Below, one piece after another: positions 11,140 through 21,801 of a stretch of 64,000 nucleotides of DNA. The stretch comes from Leguminivora glycinivorella (lineage: Eukaryota; Arthropoda; Insecta; Lepidoptera; Tortricidae): contig NC_062980.1 in assembly GCF_023078275.1 (NCBI RefSeq), positions 4,514,401 to 4,578,400 on the forward strand, given 5' to 3'. How positions within the stretch are numbered: the first letter of the stretch is position 1; each line of letters opens with the position of its first letter. A model generated the notes under the pieces. The model searched no databases and was not told the DNA's origin. It was given only the letters and a program-made list of their open reading frames with translations. The position numbers and the translations under genes were made by a program.

Positions 11140-11745
11140 GGCAACTTGACTGTACCAAAAATTAAATATTGTATACCATGCACGAAATAAAGCATCAGAT
11201 AATTATAAGAAAAACAGGGACAGGAGTTATTTTTAACTCCAATTTATATCATGAAATAAAACTATGGAAACGGATTAAATCGCGTATAATGAATTTAAAA
11301 TACATCCCGACGTTTCGAACTCTTTACAGCGTTCGTGGTCAACGGGTGACTGAGGAAAAATTAAAATGTGCAAAAGCTACCCACTTACAAGAAATATTAA
11401 CGAACCATGACCACAAATAATATAGATTTCTAAGGCAGGTTCACACACTATTAATAAAGCCAATTATACAATATTCAAAAATTTTTACCATTACTCTGTA
11501 AAAAAAAAAAAAAAAAATCCAATCCAATTTATATTTTATATTTCAGATATAAATATATTTATAAATCAAATTAAGTGACGTCACGGTCAACTGATTTACA
11601 TCAGTTGACCGTGAGGTCACTTAATTCGATTTCATATGAATCCATTAGCAAGTCGTTAAAAATCGTTTTGACAGTTCTTAAAAAGAAGCAGATTTGACTA
11701 TGAGGAAAGTAGCCTATTTTCTCGGTGAGTTTTACGAGATTAATA
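11140..11745 (+). repeat. Dispersed repeat with internal palindrome
   Basis: The head (TTGACTGTACC... CATGCACGAAATAAAGCATC) and tail (TTCATATGAATCC... GACAGTTCTTAA) are shared, inverted, with 43495-43735, where the middle is missing. A perfect hairpin around GTCAACTGATGTAAATCAGT lies at about 11578-11627. An 83-codon ORF at 11169-11420 resembles nothing I know. The class is unresolved. Confidence 0.55.
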
Positions 11746-12189
11746 CGTATACATTAGTCATGCGCTGTTCCGGGGTATACATGTCAGGCATTACTTTCAC
11801 TGCATTTCGCACAAGCAGCTCAACCGATCTTTAAGGTCGCGTCAAAACAAAATCTAAGTAGAAACCAATTTAAGGTAAAAAATCGGCCTCTGTGATTCGT
11901 CGAAAATTATCTTCTAGGGGAATGGTCTAAAAATAATCCCCTAGACCAAGGTTCAAACGCCATGAAAAGGTAACAATAATATACTCGTAAATATTGAAGG
12001 AATTGTTACATTTACTGGTCGTTCGTTCTATTCATGAATCACAATAATAAAAAATATTAAAATCTATGATAAAAAACCAAATGGTCCAAAATAATAACTG
12101 TGTAAAAAATATCCTCTGTTTTAACGTCTATAATTTCATACACTACTTATAAGGTCAAAAGTTTAACACCGACAAAACACTATTTGCTT

Positions 12190-12500
12190 AATAAAAAACT
12201 GGCCAAGAGCGTGTCGGGCCATGCTCAGTGTAGGGTTCCGTAGTTTTCCGTATTTTCCTCGAAAACGACTAAACCTATCAAGTTCAAAACAAATTTCCTA
12301 GAAAGAGTTTATAAAGTTGGACACACTTTACTTTCCTTTAGCAGCGGTTATTTCCGAAAATATTAATTTTATCAAAAAACGATTGTAGAAAACCCTTATT
12401 CATTTTTAAATACCTATCCAACAATATATTACACGTTGGGGTTGGAATGAAAAAAAAATCAGTCCCCACTTTACATGTAGGGGGGATACCCTAACAAATT
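12190..12500 (+). repeat. GGTTCCGTA-family dispersed repeat, 3'-truncated
   Basis: It starts with ACTGGCCAAGAGCGTGTCGG and GGGTTCCGTAG and matches the longer copies at 53073-53635, 55526-56064 and 62014-62555 (inverted). It stops before the (GGAC)n and TACGGAACCC end. Confidence 0.75.
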
Positions 12501-12800
12501 CACAACACCTTTGTTCCGTGATGGGAAAGATATTAATAATATAATCTGACTTTGCAAGAGCTATAAAAATGTACTGAAGGCAGCGAAGGCGTGAGCTGTA
12601 AAAGTGAGTGATTAAAGAAAGGCGACGGACCGTTCAGGGGAGCCGTTAAAATGGCCGCGCCCACTTCGGTAAAACATTACTCGGGTTTTATACTGATTGA
12701 GTGGGTTCAGGGCTGGTTTATGAATAATTAGGGCTAAGATTAGCAGAAATTTACTGTATTTAAGTAGCTCCTTCAATATAGTGCTGATATTCAACAGGAA

Positions 12801-13135
12801 GCGCTGGTGGCCTAGCGGATAGAGCGTGCGACTTTCGATCCGGAGGTCGCGGGTTCACACCCCGGCTCGTACCAATGAGTTTTCAGAACTTATGTGCGAA
12901 ATGTCATATATTTGCCTGTTGCTTTTCGGTGAAGGAAAACATCGTGAGGAAATCGGACTAATTCCAATAAGGCCTATGTAGTGGTACCTACCATTCGAGT
13001 TGAAAGGTCAGATGGCAGTCGCTTTCGTAAAACTAGTGCCTACGCCAAATCTTGGGATTAGTTATCAAAGCGGACCCCAGGCTCCCATGAGCCGTGGTAA
13101 ATGCCGGGACAACGCAAGGAAGAAGATGATTCAAC
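12801..13135 (+). mobile_element. tRNA-derived SINE
   Basis: A tRNA-like head (GCGCTGGTGGCCTAGCGGAT with box A; box B GGGTTCACACC) is followed by a SINE body containing TTTTCGGTGAAGGAAAACAT. A second copy lies inverted at 45235-45520. It lacks a credible tRNA cloverleaf end, so it is not called as a tRNA gene. Confidence 0.82.
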
Positions 13136-13409
13136 AGGATGAGCATCGATCGGGGCCTAATTTGAAAAGTGACGGATCGTTAAGAATAGACGTTAAAATT
13201 ATCTAGCTCGCTTCGGTAAAAACATTACACAGCATTCGTAATAATTCAGTGGGTTTGAGGGTTGGTTTATGAATCATTTTGGCTACGACTGCCAATGTGT
13301 TCAAACTAGTGGTGATTGATTCTAATTAACACAAGTCAAATTATATTCTATTGAAAATATTTCAACTTGTGCTATCTTAAAGTAGTCACACCACTATATA
13401 TATAAATCA

Positions 13410-13610
13410 TAGTCAGAGGGCGCTACGAGTCCTTGTATAAATTACTCATATGAGAGATAATTTCGACCTCAGCATCTGTGACCTGGGTGGCCGAGCGGAA
13501 ATAGGCATCTGCCGCGATTGCAGGGTACGCTGGTTCGATTCCAGCCTCAGGCACTGGAGGCCTTGGTCACTTTTTCTTTCATATGTGTAATTTATTTCGG
13601 TTTTAATTTA
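13410..13610 (+). mobile_element. SINE with type-II tRNA-like head
   Basis: The sequence at 13488-13556 (GACCTGGGTGGCCGAGCGGA ... GGTTCGATTCC ... CTCAGGCAC) has Leu/Ser-like box A and box B promoter sequences. The same 200-bp block, flanks included, occurs inverted at 46436-46640, so it is a mobile element rather than a single-copy tRNA. Confidence 0.7.
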
Positions 13611-13774
13611 GTGGTGATTGGTTTAAGAAGTTTTAGGACTACTTATGACTGCCACTTTTCCAGATTCTAGTATAAAGTGTAATCTTGTGCGCAGCGATTT
13701 GCCATTGTTTAGGTTGTAAATAGTAATCAAGTAAAAAAACTTACCTAAGTTCCCTGACGAGATATTTCCGATGA

Positions 13775-13930
13775 ACTGTTATGGGGTTCTTCAAAAAAGG
13801 AGTGTACAAGTTTCTAATGGGTCGGCAACGTGCATGTGACACCCATTGAGTTGCAGGCGTCCATAGGTTACGGTGACCGCTTTCCATCGGGCGGACCGTA
13901 TACCTGATTGCCACCGACGTGGTATAAAAA
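13775..13930 (-). repeat. Dispersed SINE-like repeat
   Basis: The minus strand matches 36640-36770 (CATCGGCCTGATGGAAAG-type, CCTATGGACGCCTGCAACTC). Short relatives lie near 18760, 32045 and 38390. This block is frequent in lepidopteran DNA; its class is not certain. Confidence 0.65.
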
Positions 13931-15584
13931 AAGTTATTATTTTTAAAACTCCATGAAAGTAAATTTCAAAACTTGCATAAAGGTTTTCCTCCCTTCTGGA
14001 TAAAAAAACGATTTTCTAATTATTGTGATCCCGTCACAATTTCGATTTGCATCTTACATTTTTCGTTTTACTTTCCTGAGTACACTCTCTAGACTAGTGG
14101 TCATTGTAATCAATACATTCTGATTAAAACCATATCCCCGAGATAGAAGCTGGACCACGATAGAACGCAAACATGTATAGTCTATCTATATGTTACCCTA
14201 TTGTGTAGCTTACTGATTAGCTATGGAACTAGACAATATACTCGTAGGCTACTGAAATGGCGGGCTCAAATGACGTGTATGCATTCATGAATGAATAGGA
14301 ATTGAAGAGGGTCCTCTTGATACGAAGATATTAAAGGAGTAAAGGGGGTACCTAGATGTTTATGAATGAAATGATGAAAAAAGAAATGACATAGGTAACT
14401 ACATATTATTAGGTTATGTCTATACCACCATGTACGATGAATGTTCCTTTCTAACTAAAGCAAAGAAATTTGTGAATTAAGACTCGCTTAGAGTAACACT
14501 TTCTTATTATTGAACAACATTACAGAAAATAATATAAGATACTAAAATATAAGTATGTATAAACACACATAAAACACAGATGACTTTCCTTTATTTTTAA
14601 ATAAACCATAATCGATAGATTTATCACATAACGATAGATTTATCACATAGCGATTACTACTCCATCTATTGACGAGGTTGCTAAATATTCCATTATATTT
14701 CACTAGCTCAGAGCTAGATGGCGCTACAAGTGTCATTTGATGATTGATGGAAATGAATTGCTTATTTTTGTTTTAGTATGTGAAAAAAATGTGCGCGTGT
14801 CACTTTATCGTTCTTGTTTCAATTGCTCTTCTATTAGTAAAGGTAAGCAAATACTTAGTAAATGCGTTATTTAATCACGTGTCAGTTAAAATCTTATATT
14901 GTTCTTGAAAAGTACTGTTCTTTTATATAGGAATTATAAGTCTTGACTTAGAAATGAATTTATATTTGATTTTATAAATTACCATATATACCCATAGTAT
15001 ACACGCAAGAGTAACCTTCTTTTTTGTAGTTGAATCTACAAACATATTTACAAGCCGATAGTAACGTTTTCTCGTTTTTATACACGATTCCACTGTTTAC
15101 AAAATCCCGCTGTCAGTAACTAAATCTACCTGTCAATTACAAACTATTTCGCATCTAGCCAAAATAATGAAATGCGATATAATTAAAATGTCAAATTACG
15201 TCAATGTTAATGTTTGGTGAGTCAATCATTTTCCCGCCAAAATGGTGCAGCATGGCTGCCAACATTGAGGAAATAACGCGATGGCGCATCTACATTGGGC
15301 GCATTATTTTATAAATATTCTGTGAAACAGAGTATTTATTTTTTCCAATTTAGAAACTCGATTTTTTTTAGCTGGATAGATTTTTCATCCCTGATAACTC
15401 CAGGAAACCCTCACGCCTCCTCGAACAAATTTCGTCAAAATCGTTATGTTTATTTTTGCGTAGCAATTTAGAAACTCACGAAATTTTTTAGCCAGAGATA
15501 ATCCCTTCGCTTTGCATTGGCGCTGAAAACCAGAAACCTCACGCCTCCTTTTCGTTTCGTCAAAATCCATTCGAATCGTCCTGG
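13931..15584. other. Intronic stretch, no gene recognised
   Basis: It contains a small direct duplication (ATAGATTTATCACATA twice, 14615-14655) and a pair of related blocks at about 15361-15440 and 15480-15570 sharing CTCACGCCTCCT...TTTCGTCAAAATC. Nothing coding was seen. Confidence 0.5.
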
Positions 15585-15706
15585 TAGGCAAGTATGATCG
15601 TGCGATAAATGATAAAACATCTGTCCGTCCCTATCGCACTTACAAATGGTGTGATAGGGACGGCCTGATGTTTTATCATTTATCGCGCAACCATGATTGC
15701 CTGCCT
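15585..15706. mobile_element. MITE, GGCAAGCATGGTCGCGCGAT family, copy 1
   Basis: A near-perfect hairpin with arms of about 55 bp ending in the GTCCCTATCGCACTTA core. Other copies lie at 33024-33131 and 58566-58691. Confidence 0.82.
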
Positions 15707-16239
15707 GATCTACATATGTCCCTAGTACCTACCTGAAAATATACTTGCTGATAAGATAAATATAGCCTCAGCAATTCCCGTCAACTTTGATCTATTTTGT
15801 TACATTTTGTTGATGAATTGACCATTAGGTTCTCTAGTATCTATATTTTCTAATTATAACAATTATCCTGATAAACGAAAGTAATTATATCACTAAATGT
15901 TGGTAACAAAATAGGATCAATTAAAATTTGCTGATGTGGCATTGTACTGTACAAAGTTGACGGGAATTGCTGACCTGCGTGCATGAATTGGATAAATCGA
16001 ACGTGTTGTATGTAGGTATGAGTGTGTATGTAGATGTAGTAGTGTAAAAAAACCCTCTGAAAATCAAGCCATTACCTTTAAAATAAAATCTTGATATAAA
16101 CACATGGAATGCAACAATTTACAGTGCATTAGGTATTACATATTATAAAATATGCATAATTCAAATTTTATGTTTGTATCACTTCCTTAATCCTTAGTTA
16201 GAAATAATGAACAATTTATAAACACATTAGAGAACGGCC
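15707..16239. other. Intronic stretch, nothing recognised
   Basis: AT-rich. The phrase AAAGTTGACGGGAATTGCTGA near 15954 mirrors CAGCAATTCCCGTCAACTTTG near 15770, so the interval may hold a decayed inverted-repeat element. Confidence 0.4.
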
Positions 16240-16587
16240 ATCTAGCGTCGGATGATTATAGCGCGCAAAATTCTGTTTTAAATATAGAATACGCTTTATA
16301 ATCACACTGACAATGTGTCGCGCGTGTCAACCGGCCAGTCCGATAGCGTTCGATCTTTAAAAATAAAACGTTCCATTTTACAAAAAATAAAGTGATTCGA
16401 AAAAAAAAACTGGGCGCGCCAACGAATTTGTTGTTCGAACAGAAAAGGTTCAAAAAGGATTGAAATGTGAAAGTTTTTTCTTCGATATTGGCAAAAGTTT
16501 TCGCGATAAAAGTTTTGGAGCGGGTAAAAAATTGTTCGTGTGTGAAAATATATCTGTTCTGTTTACGTGTTTGTGAACTAAGTGGAA
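16240..16587 (+). promoter_or_regulatory. Possible promoter and 5' UTR of the short calmodulin-like isoform
   Basis: This is a repeat-poor interval directly upstream of a good ATG context (GGAAATGG) at 16588. It contains GC-richer patches (GGGCGCGCC near 16413) and no splice acceptor or upstream ATG that would compromise the start. The transcription start cannot be placed from sequence alone. Confidence 0.35.
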
Positions 16588-16680
16588 ATGGCTAAGACTG
16601 TGGCGACTGACGACGTTTATAATAAAGAATATAGAAGATTGCGACGGCTGACAACTGATTTAGCTGCTAGACAGTTTTCT
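16588..16680 (+). CDS. Possible alternative first coding exon of the calmodulin-like gene
   Basis: ATG at 16588-16590 has a purine at -3 and G at +4. The next 31 codons (MAKTVATDDVYNKEYRRLRR and eleven more) are open and end at a usable donor TCT|GTGGGT in phase 0. A 77-nt intron then leads to the phase-0 acceptor of the exon at 16758. The resulting protein would be 181 residues if EF-hand 4 is intact, against 149 for calmodulin, with an arginine-rich N-terminal tail. An earlier donor (GAC|GTTTAT) would also be in phase but is weaker. No relative of the tail is known to me, so the exon rests on phase, start context and position. Confidence 0.55.
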
Positions 16681-16757
16681 GTGGGTGTTTTGATGCATTT
16701 CTTTGTCTGTTTTTCTATGTGATATAGAAATTTATTTGCATTTTTTGTTTCACGCAG

Positions 16758-16791
16758 TCCGAGTATGGCCTTACGGAGGAGCAGGTTGCAG
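16758..16791 (+). CDS. Calmodulin-like protein, exon preceding EF-hand 1
   Basis: The acceptor TTTTGTTTCACGCAG and donor GCAG|GTATGT bound 34 nt that encode SEYGLTEEQVA and the first base of the following Glu. This matches the calmodulin N-terminus (LTEEQIAEFKEAF) across the splice to the exon at 19781. It starts in phase 0, so it can receive either the ATG exon at 16588 or the basic-tail exons at 1980 and 3894. It opens helix E of EF-hand 1. Confidence 0.88.
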
Positions 16792-17233
16792 GTATGTTTA
16801 TACATATATTATTAACTTAGTGCTAATATGTATAAAACTTATAATTTGTCCTTTGGATTTTTTAATTTATTTTTTTTTAGTATGAATAGGTAGACGTTTG
16901 ACCACGATCACACCTGATGGTTCTATTTATGAAAGTGTACTCATTAATATGATTAACTTTTACCAAAGAAGAATACAATCTAACAAAAAATTTAAACATA
17001 TGTAATATACGATGTTTTCAATGCACCGCCTACAATCTTCTCTGCTTTGCCTTAAGGTTGACTGGTAGAGAATGCCACATGGCATTAAGTTCGCCTTTTG
17101 TACATTAAGTTTGTCTTTTGTGCAATAAAGTTTAAATAAATAAATAAATACGAATAGCCTTTAGTACCAAAATAACCATATTATTTTTTCCATGTACTTT
17201 ATGAGTACATGGAAAAAAGTTAAGTCGTAGTAA
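16792..17233. other. Intron, nothing recognised
   Basis: Intronic sequence after the exon at 16758. It includes a short inverted repeat (TTTTTTCCATGTACT/AGTACATGGAAAAAA) at about 17185-17217. Confidence 0.5.
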
Positions 17234-17826
17234 TAAAACCGGCCAAGTGCGAGTCGGGCTCGCGCACAAAGGGTTCCGTAGCAGCAAATATTTAACCAAA
17301 ATTACAGTTAAATCAACCTATCTCAAAAACTATAAGAGATACTTTGATCAAACCAAAAATCGTTGAAAGAGTTAATTAGCATGCATCACCTCTATTTTTT
17401 TTAGAATTTTATACCCCGTAGTTATAAAAATAGAGGGGGGGGACATACTTTTTACGACTTTGAGAGCTGATATCTCAAAAACCGTTCACTTTAAGAAAAA
17501 TGTTTTTTAGAAAACTTTATATCATTTTAAAAGACCTTTCCATTGATACCCCACACGGGTATGTACATCGAAAAAAAAATTTTCATCCCTCAGTTACATG
17601 TATGGGGGGCCCACCCCCAATTCTTTTTTTTACTATTTAGTGTCATAATTTTGTAGCGGTTCATACAACACATATTCCCATCAAATTTCATCACTGTAGT
17701 ACTTATAGTTTCCGAGTAAATCGGCTGTGACAGACGGACAGACGGACAGACGGACAGACGGACAGACGGACATGACGAAACTATAAGGGTTCCGTTTTTG
17801 CCATTTTGGCTACGGAACCCTAAAAA
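17234..17826 (+). repeat. GGTTCCGTA-family dispersed repeat, full length
   Basis: It starts ACCGGCCAAGTGCGAGTCGG and GGGTTCCGTAG, carries a (GACGGACA)n tract at 17731-17773 and ends TACGGAACCCTAAAAA. This is the CAAGTGCGAGTCGG subfamily. The ends are partly inverted, but the A-rich 3' tail is SINE/LINE-like; the class is unresolved. Confidence 0.8.
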
Positions 17827-17837
17827 GTGCAGTTTCG

Positions 17838-18000
17838 TATCTGAGCAATTCCCGTTAAGTTTGTACATTTGGATCACGTCTCCGATTTGGATGAAAATAG
17901 GTAGGCTGATAGAGTCCATGATGCTGAGCAAGATCCACTAGGTTTCCCAAAATGTCCTAGGTTAATTGCATGAAACTTTCCTTTTTTGTTACCGAAAATG
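17838..18000 (+). repeat. Dispersed repeat, copy 1
   Basis: Shares CATTTGGATCACGTCTCCGA and CTTTTTTGTTACC with 19427-19610, in the same orientation within the same intron. Confidence 0.65.
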
Positions 18001-18267
18001 TATTAGAAATATTTACTTTAAAAAAATAATCCCCATATATATTTTTAAATATTCAGCAATAGTCTGCGTTCATTTTTATTTGTTCATTTGATTGGCTTGT
18101 GTATTTATTTACCTAACCGTATCAGCGTTTTAGCTCTCACTGCATTTTGCATACGCATTCGTTTTATTGGAACCTCGGTAACACGAACCCCAAGGAAAAC
18201 GCCTAGAATTGAAATACAGAACAAAAACTCTCTTTTGCTTACATAACAAAAACCTCTTATATCATAT

Positions 18268-18497
18268 ACTAGCTTTTGCCCGCGGCTTCGCTCGCGTTAG
18301 AAAGAGAGAAAAAGTAGCCGAAAGGACCGACGGATTGACGTTATTGTTTAAGTGGAGATAGTTGAAAGGATGGAAAGTGACATAGGCTACTTTTCAATTG
18401 TCTTTTCCACCCCCCCCCCCCTTCCCTAAAATGGGGGGTGGACGTTTGTTTGGAGCATTCCGCAATTGCTAGTTAATTAGCAAAAGCTAGTTATTTC
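18268..18497. mobile_element. Rearranged LEP1-like Helitron fragments
   Basis: CTAGCTTTTGCCCGCGGCTT at the left is a Helitron 3' end on the minus strand. From about 18338 the same family reads on the + strand (AAGTGGAGATAGTTGAAAGG), and the interval ends AGCAAAAGCTAG. Two 3' halves therefore face away from each other, with a C-rich tract between. Confidence 0.6.
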
Positions 18498-19426
18498 ATA
18501 AAGTAGTCAGATACATTGTTAACGAGTATTGCGTATTATGGATGTTACACCGTGCCTAGTTCGATGTTTTTATTCAACCGGCTCCAGTGATAGTTTGTCA
18601 AAGCTAATGAATTGTGTGCATTGTTCCATACTCGTGTTAATTTAGTAATGGACATTTACGGACAGTGTCATGGTAAAAATATGTTAAATCACTTATGTAC
18701 ATAAATGTCACAAGACAAAAACATTACTTTCTGGTGTTGCGAAACTTCGTAGGCTATGAAGACTGTTTATCATCAGACGGGCCGTATGCTTGTTTGCCGC
18801 CAACGTAATATTAAAAAACCCATTAAAAAAAAAAACATTTAGGAACTAGATGGTACAGTCAAACTAATTTACATTGCGGTATTTGATGGCTGTGCAATAT
18901 TGTATGTACCTTCAACAGCCAGCAATGTAACTAAAATCGCATGCGAGTTCGCACGCCGTCTAAATCAGGCCTAAGACAGGGTTGGTGAGTGGTCTAGGAT
19001 TGAAATTATTTGACCGTACATCCTTATGTTTACCGAATGTCATTCATTTATACGCAATCTTATTTTATTTTCGTAACTAAATCCAGAAATATCATCAAAC
19101 GATGGTAATGATCGTATTTATCACATTTGCTTCTGGTTTCAATGTTTTATAGCTCCCATAATATGCGATATTTTCAGGCAATGACACATAAAACATAAGT
19201 ATTCCTCTAAATATCAATTGAAAGTACGATTTGATATCTAAATCGTGTAATTTTAGTATCATTCACGAGCATGTCTAAAACATACGATCACTCGTCCTTG
19301 AGTGAAATTATTTCACAAATGAAAGTTCGGATGTTCGGAGGACTAAGCCTCTACCAGAGCAATTCCCGAATTCGTTACCGAGCGAAACATGTCGAGCGAC
19401 CTTCGACAATTTTACGCGAGTTACCC
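18498..19426. other. Intronic stretch with decayed repeats
   Basis: It holds a fragment of the SINE-like repeat at about 18758-18810. TACAGTCAAACTAATTTACA at 18854 is loosely mirrored by a TTGACCGTACA end near 19018, suggesting a decayed relative of the TACAGTCAACC MITEs. No exon was seen. Confidence 0.4.
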
Positions 19427-19610
19427 GATTTTACAATTCCCGAAAAGTTTATACATTTGGATCACGTCTCCGATTTTGATAAAAATTGGTAGGCTGATAG
19501 AATAGAGTTCATGGTGTTAAGCAAGATCCACTTTTTTTCCAAAATGTCTTACGTAGTTTTTATGAAACCTCTCTTTTTTGTTACCAGATTTCTGTACATT
19601 TTTGGTAACA
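19427..19610 (+). repeat. Dispersed repeat, copy 2
   Basis: Homologous to 17838-18000. Its right part (TTTTTTGTTACCAGATTTCT / GTACATTTTTGGTAACAAAA) forms a small foldback. The short ORF across it is part of the repeat. Confidence 0.6.
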
Positions 19611-19780
19611 AAAAAGGAAAGTCAAGACTTGACGTTTTAAAATAGGTGCCACAGGTATTGCGATGAGCCTCAAATGCAGGATTTTTTGCCTTGCCTTGTT
19701 AAATGAATTAAATCATTCTCAATCAAATCTTTTAAGTTAACATAGTAAACATTCTAAACAGTTTCTCCATCAATTTCCAG

Positions 19781-19882
19781 AGTTCAAAGAAGCCTTCATG
19801 TTGTTCGACAAGGATGAAGACGGCACGATCACTATGGCTGAGCTGGGAGTCGTCATGCGCTCGCTGGGGCAGAGACCTTCAG
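19781..19882 (+). CDS. Calmodulin-like protein, EF-hand 1 exon
   Basis: The acceptor CAATTTCCAG and donor TCAG|GTTAGT bound 102 nt, phase 1 to phase 1. The exon encodes EFKEAFMLFDKDEDGTITMA and then ELGVVMRSLGQRPS. The 12-residue loop DKDEDGTITMAE has Asp/Glu at positions 1, 3, 5 and 12 and Gly at 6, so it should bind calcium. The sequence is calmodulin-like with small changes (calmodulin has FDKDGDGTIT and TVMRSLGQNPT). Its 3' end and donor are duplicated at 20436-20487. Confidence 0.95.
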
Positions 19883-19929
19883 GTTAGTTATTTTTCTGTA
19901 ATTCTTGTAAAAAACTACACATAGCATAA

Positions 19930-20060
19930 ACTAACTAACTAATGTGGCTCTGAGATTCAAACTGCAAAGAGGATCTTGACCTCCAAAACAAGAGCACGCC
20001 ACTTGTCCTGATCCTGTGCAGCTTCCTGCCAATTATATTTGTAGTTAAAAAGATCTGTCT
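19930..20060 (-). pseudogene. LINE C-terminal relic with (TTAG)n tail
   Basis: The minus strand reads NWQEAAQDQDKWRALVLEV and then a stop, the usual end of a lepidopteran non-LTR reverse transcriptase. A short (TTAG)n tail follows. It sits inside the original intron copy and is absent from the duplicate at 20479-20590, so it probably inserted after that duplication. Confidence 0.6.
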
Positions 20061-20084
20061 CCCCACCACAATTTGGCTCTTCTT

Positions 20085-20250
20085 TTCTAAAAGCGATCTG
20101 CCTAAAATGGAACATGCTACTCATCTGTATTCCTGGCCGAACACAATCTGGGTGTATTCAAGTCAAGAGTGAATAGGCTATTACTGAACCACAGAGCTGC
20201 AACTTCGGCTTTGTCGTCACTTCCCATCAGGAGCGACTAAAGGTCAATCA
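20085..20250 (-). repeat. Retroelement 3'-region fragment
   Basis: The minus strand contains AGCCTATTCACTCTTGACTT and related phrases frequent in lepidopteran retroelement 3' regions. There is no intact ORF. Confidence 0.4.
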
Positions 20251-20435
20251 CTGTCCAGTTTATAATAAAAAAATAAAAAAATATAGCATTGACATAGAAA
20301 AAATATAGACGAAAATTTTAAGCACCTCATGTCATCTTGTACAGTCTCATTAAGCATGACCATGTACTAAAAGAGACTGATAGAAATACTCTGGGTTGTT
20401 CGGAGATCGAGTAGGGATAGGCATGTTGGCATGTT

Positions 20436-20600
20436 GGGTTGGGAGTCGTCATGCGCTCGCTGGGGCAGAGGCCTTCAGGTTAGTTCTTTTTCTATTCTCC
20501 GTGTGAAAATCTACACAGTATTATTGACATATAAAAATACAGACGGAACTTTTGAAGCATCTCAAGGCATGTAAATTCTTCATTAATACAAGCAATGTAA
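20436..20600 (+). pseudogene. Decayed duplicate of the EF-hand-1 exon end and its donor
   Basis: GGGAGTCGTCATGCGCTCGC, the following CTGGGGCAGAG and CTTCAG|GTTAGT repeat the last 43 or so bases of the exon at 19781-19882 with its donor. About 110 bp of diverged intron follows (compare ATTGACATA...AGACG at 20285 and 20522). There is no acceptor and the 5' half of the exon is missing, so it is not usable as an exon. Confidence 0.85.
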
Positions 20601-20775
20601 CACAATCTAAACTTAACAAATTGTAAAGGTTAAGAAAGTAAAGTATTATGAAATTATCATAACTGAAGATTACTTATTCATCCTGATTGGTGCATGCAAA
20701 ACGACTTAAAATTTGTTCTAGAAATGTGTGTCAATCAGAAAGGAGATCGCCAAAGGTATATCTGATCTTATTTAC

Positions 20776-20852
20776 TTTTAACCCCTTTTTAACCCCCGAC
20801 GCAAAAACGAAGGGGTGTTATAAGTTTGACGTGTCTGTCTGTCTGTCTGTCC

Positions 20853-20908
<56 letters not shown>

Positions 20909-21118
20909 TACTGTTTGTCTGTCTGTGTGTGTGTCTGTCTGTGGCATCGTAGCTCCCGAACCGATGAACCGATTTAGATTTAGTTTTTTTGTCTGAAAGC
21001 TGAGTTAGTCGGGAGTGTTCTTAGCCATGTTTCATGAAAATCGGTCCACTATGTCGCGGTCGGGGGTTTTTTCAAAATTTTAATTTTGTGGTTAGGTTAT
21101 TTTGACGACGAAGTTGAA
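20776..21118 (+). repeat. Dispersed repeat with (GTCT)n tract
   Basis: It begins AACCCCCGACGCAAAAACGA, has (GTCT)n at about 20825-20915, and continues CATCGTAGCTCCCGAACCGA. A second, shorter copy lies at 62645-62875. Class unknown; the apparent ORF is the microsatellite. Confidence 0.78.
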
Positions 21119-21179
21119 ATCAATTTACTATTAACCCTAATCGTATTATTAGAAAAGAAAAATGGACAATGTCGACATG

Positions 21180-21317
21180 TACAGTCAGCAGCAGAAGTTC
21201 AGTAGCGGGCAAGGTGTTCAAAATTAACTTGACACGATCTTATTTTTAAGACAATAAGAGCGTGTTAGGATCATTGTGAACACCTTGCCCGCTACGGAAC
21301 TTCTGCTGCTGACTGTA
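21180..21317. mobile_element. MITE with TACAGTCAGCAGCAGAAGTT ends
   Basis: A foldback of about 138 bp. The left arm TACAGTCAGCAGCAGAAGTT and TAGCGGGCAAGGTGTTCA are mirrored on the right. The TA at the ends suggests a TA target. Confidence 0.85.
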
Positions 21318-21435
21318 CATATCAGTTTCCTTGGCCTTTGTGGTGCTGGTGTCAACCGCGGGGATATTATATCTGGTTTGCTGAAATGAAATTACGACGC
21401 ATACCATTTATATAAGTAGCCTGAGAATTTAGACT

Positions 21436-21800
21436 CAATAGGAGGGGTTAATTTTCCATACAAACGCTCTCGACTATTTCCTCCCTGGTTTTCGAAGCTA
21501 GTATCCGTTTTGATTTTATTGATATTTTCATTTTTTAAAGCCCATCAAAATTTTCAACATCGGTCTTTTTCATTATCGCGCAAAAAAAGGAGTGATACTC
21601 AAAATTGGTAACAAAAAGCCAAAAAATCTATGACTGACACAGATCATTAATTCATTATTATTCAGATTTTCAAATTTCGTTCAGATTGATTTTAAGTTTT
21701 GGAGGAGGAAACAGTCGAGAGCGGCACCTCGGTTTTCCAGATTGTTTCGCAATATCTTTTAACTGAGTTGTTCTTAATGGACAATTGTTTTTCGATAAAT
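21436..21800 (+). mobile_element. Truncated TTAA-ended element
   Basis: It shares CCATACAAACGCTCTCGACT and GAGTTGTTCTTAATGGACAA with 63181-63699 and with 3249-3710 (inverted). Both TTAA ends are missing here, and it abuts the Helitron at 21802. Confidence 0.7.
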
Positions 21801-21801
21801 A

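Noticed and set aside
12801..12880. tRNA-like gene
   Set aside because: It is followed by a SINE body and repeated at 45235-45520.
13482..13560. tRNA-Leu/Ser-like gene
   Set aside because: The same sequence with its flanks recurs inverted at 46436-46640 and its stems are imperfect, so it is a SINE head.
17590..17931. 113-codon minus-strand ORF with PSVRLSVCPSV
   Set aside because: It is a reading of the (GACGGACA)n tract in a GGTTCCGTA-family repeat.
20687..20977. 96-codon ORF with VCLSVCLS repeats
   Set aside because: It is an in-frame reading of a (GTCT)n tract in a dispersed repeat.
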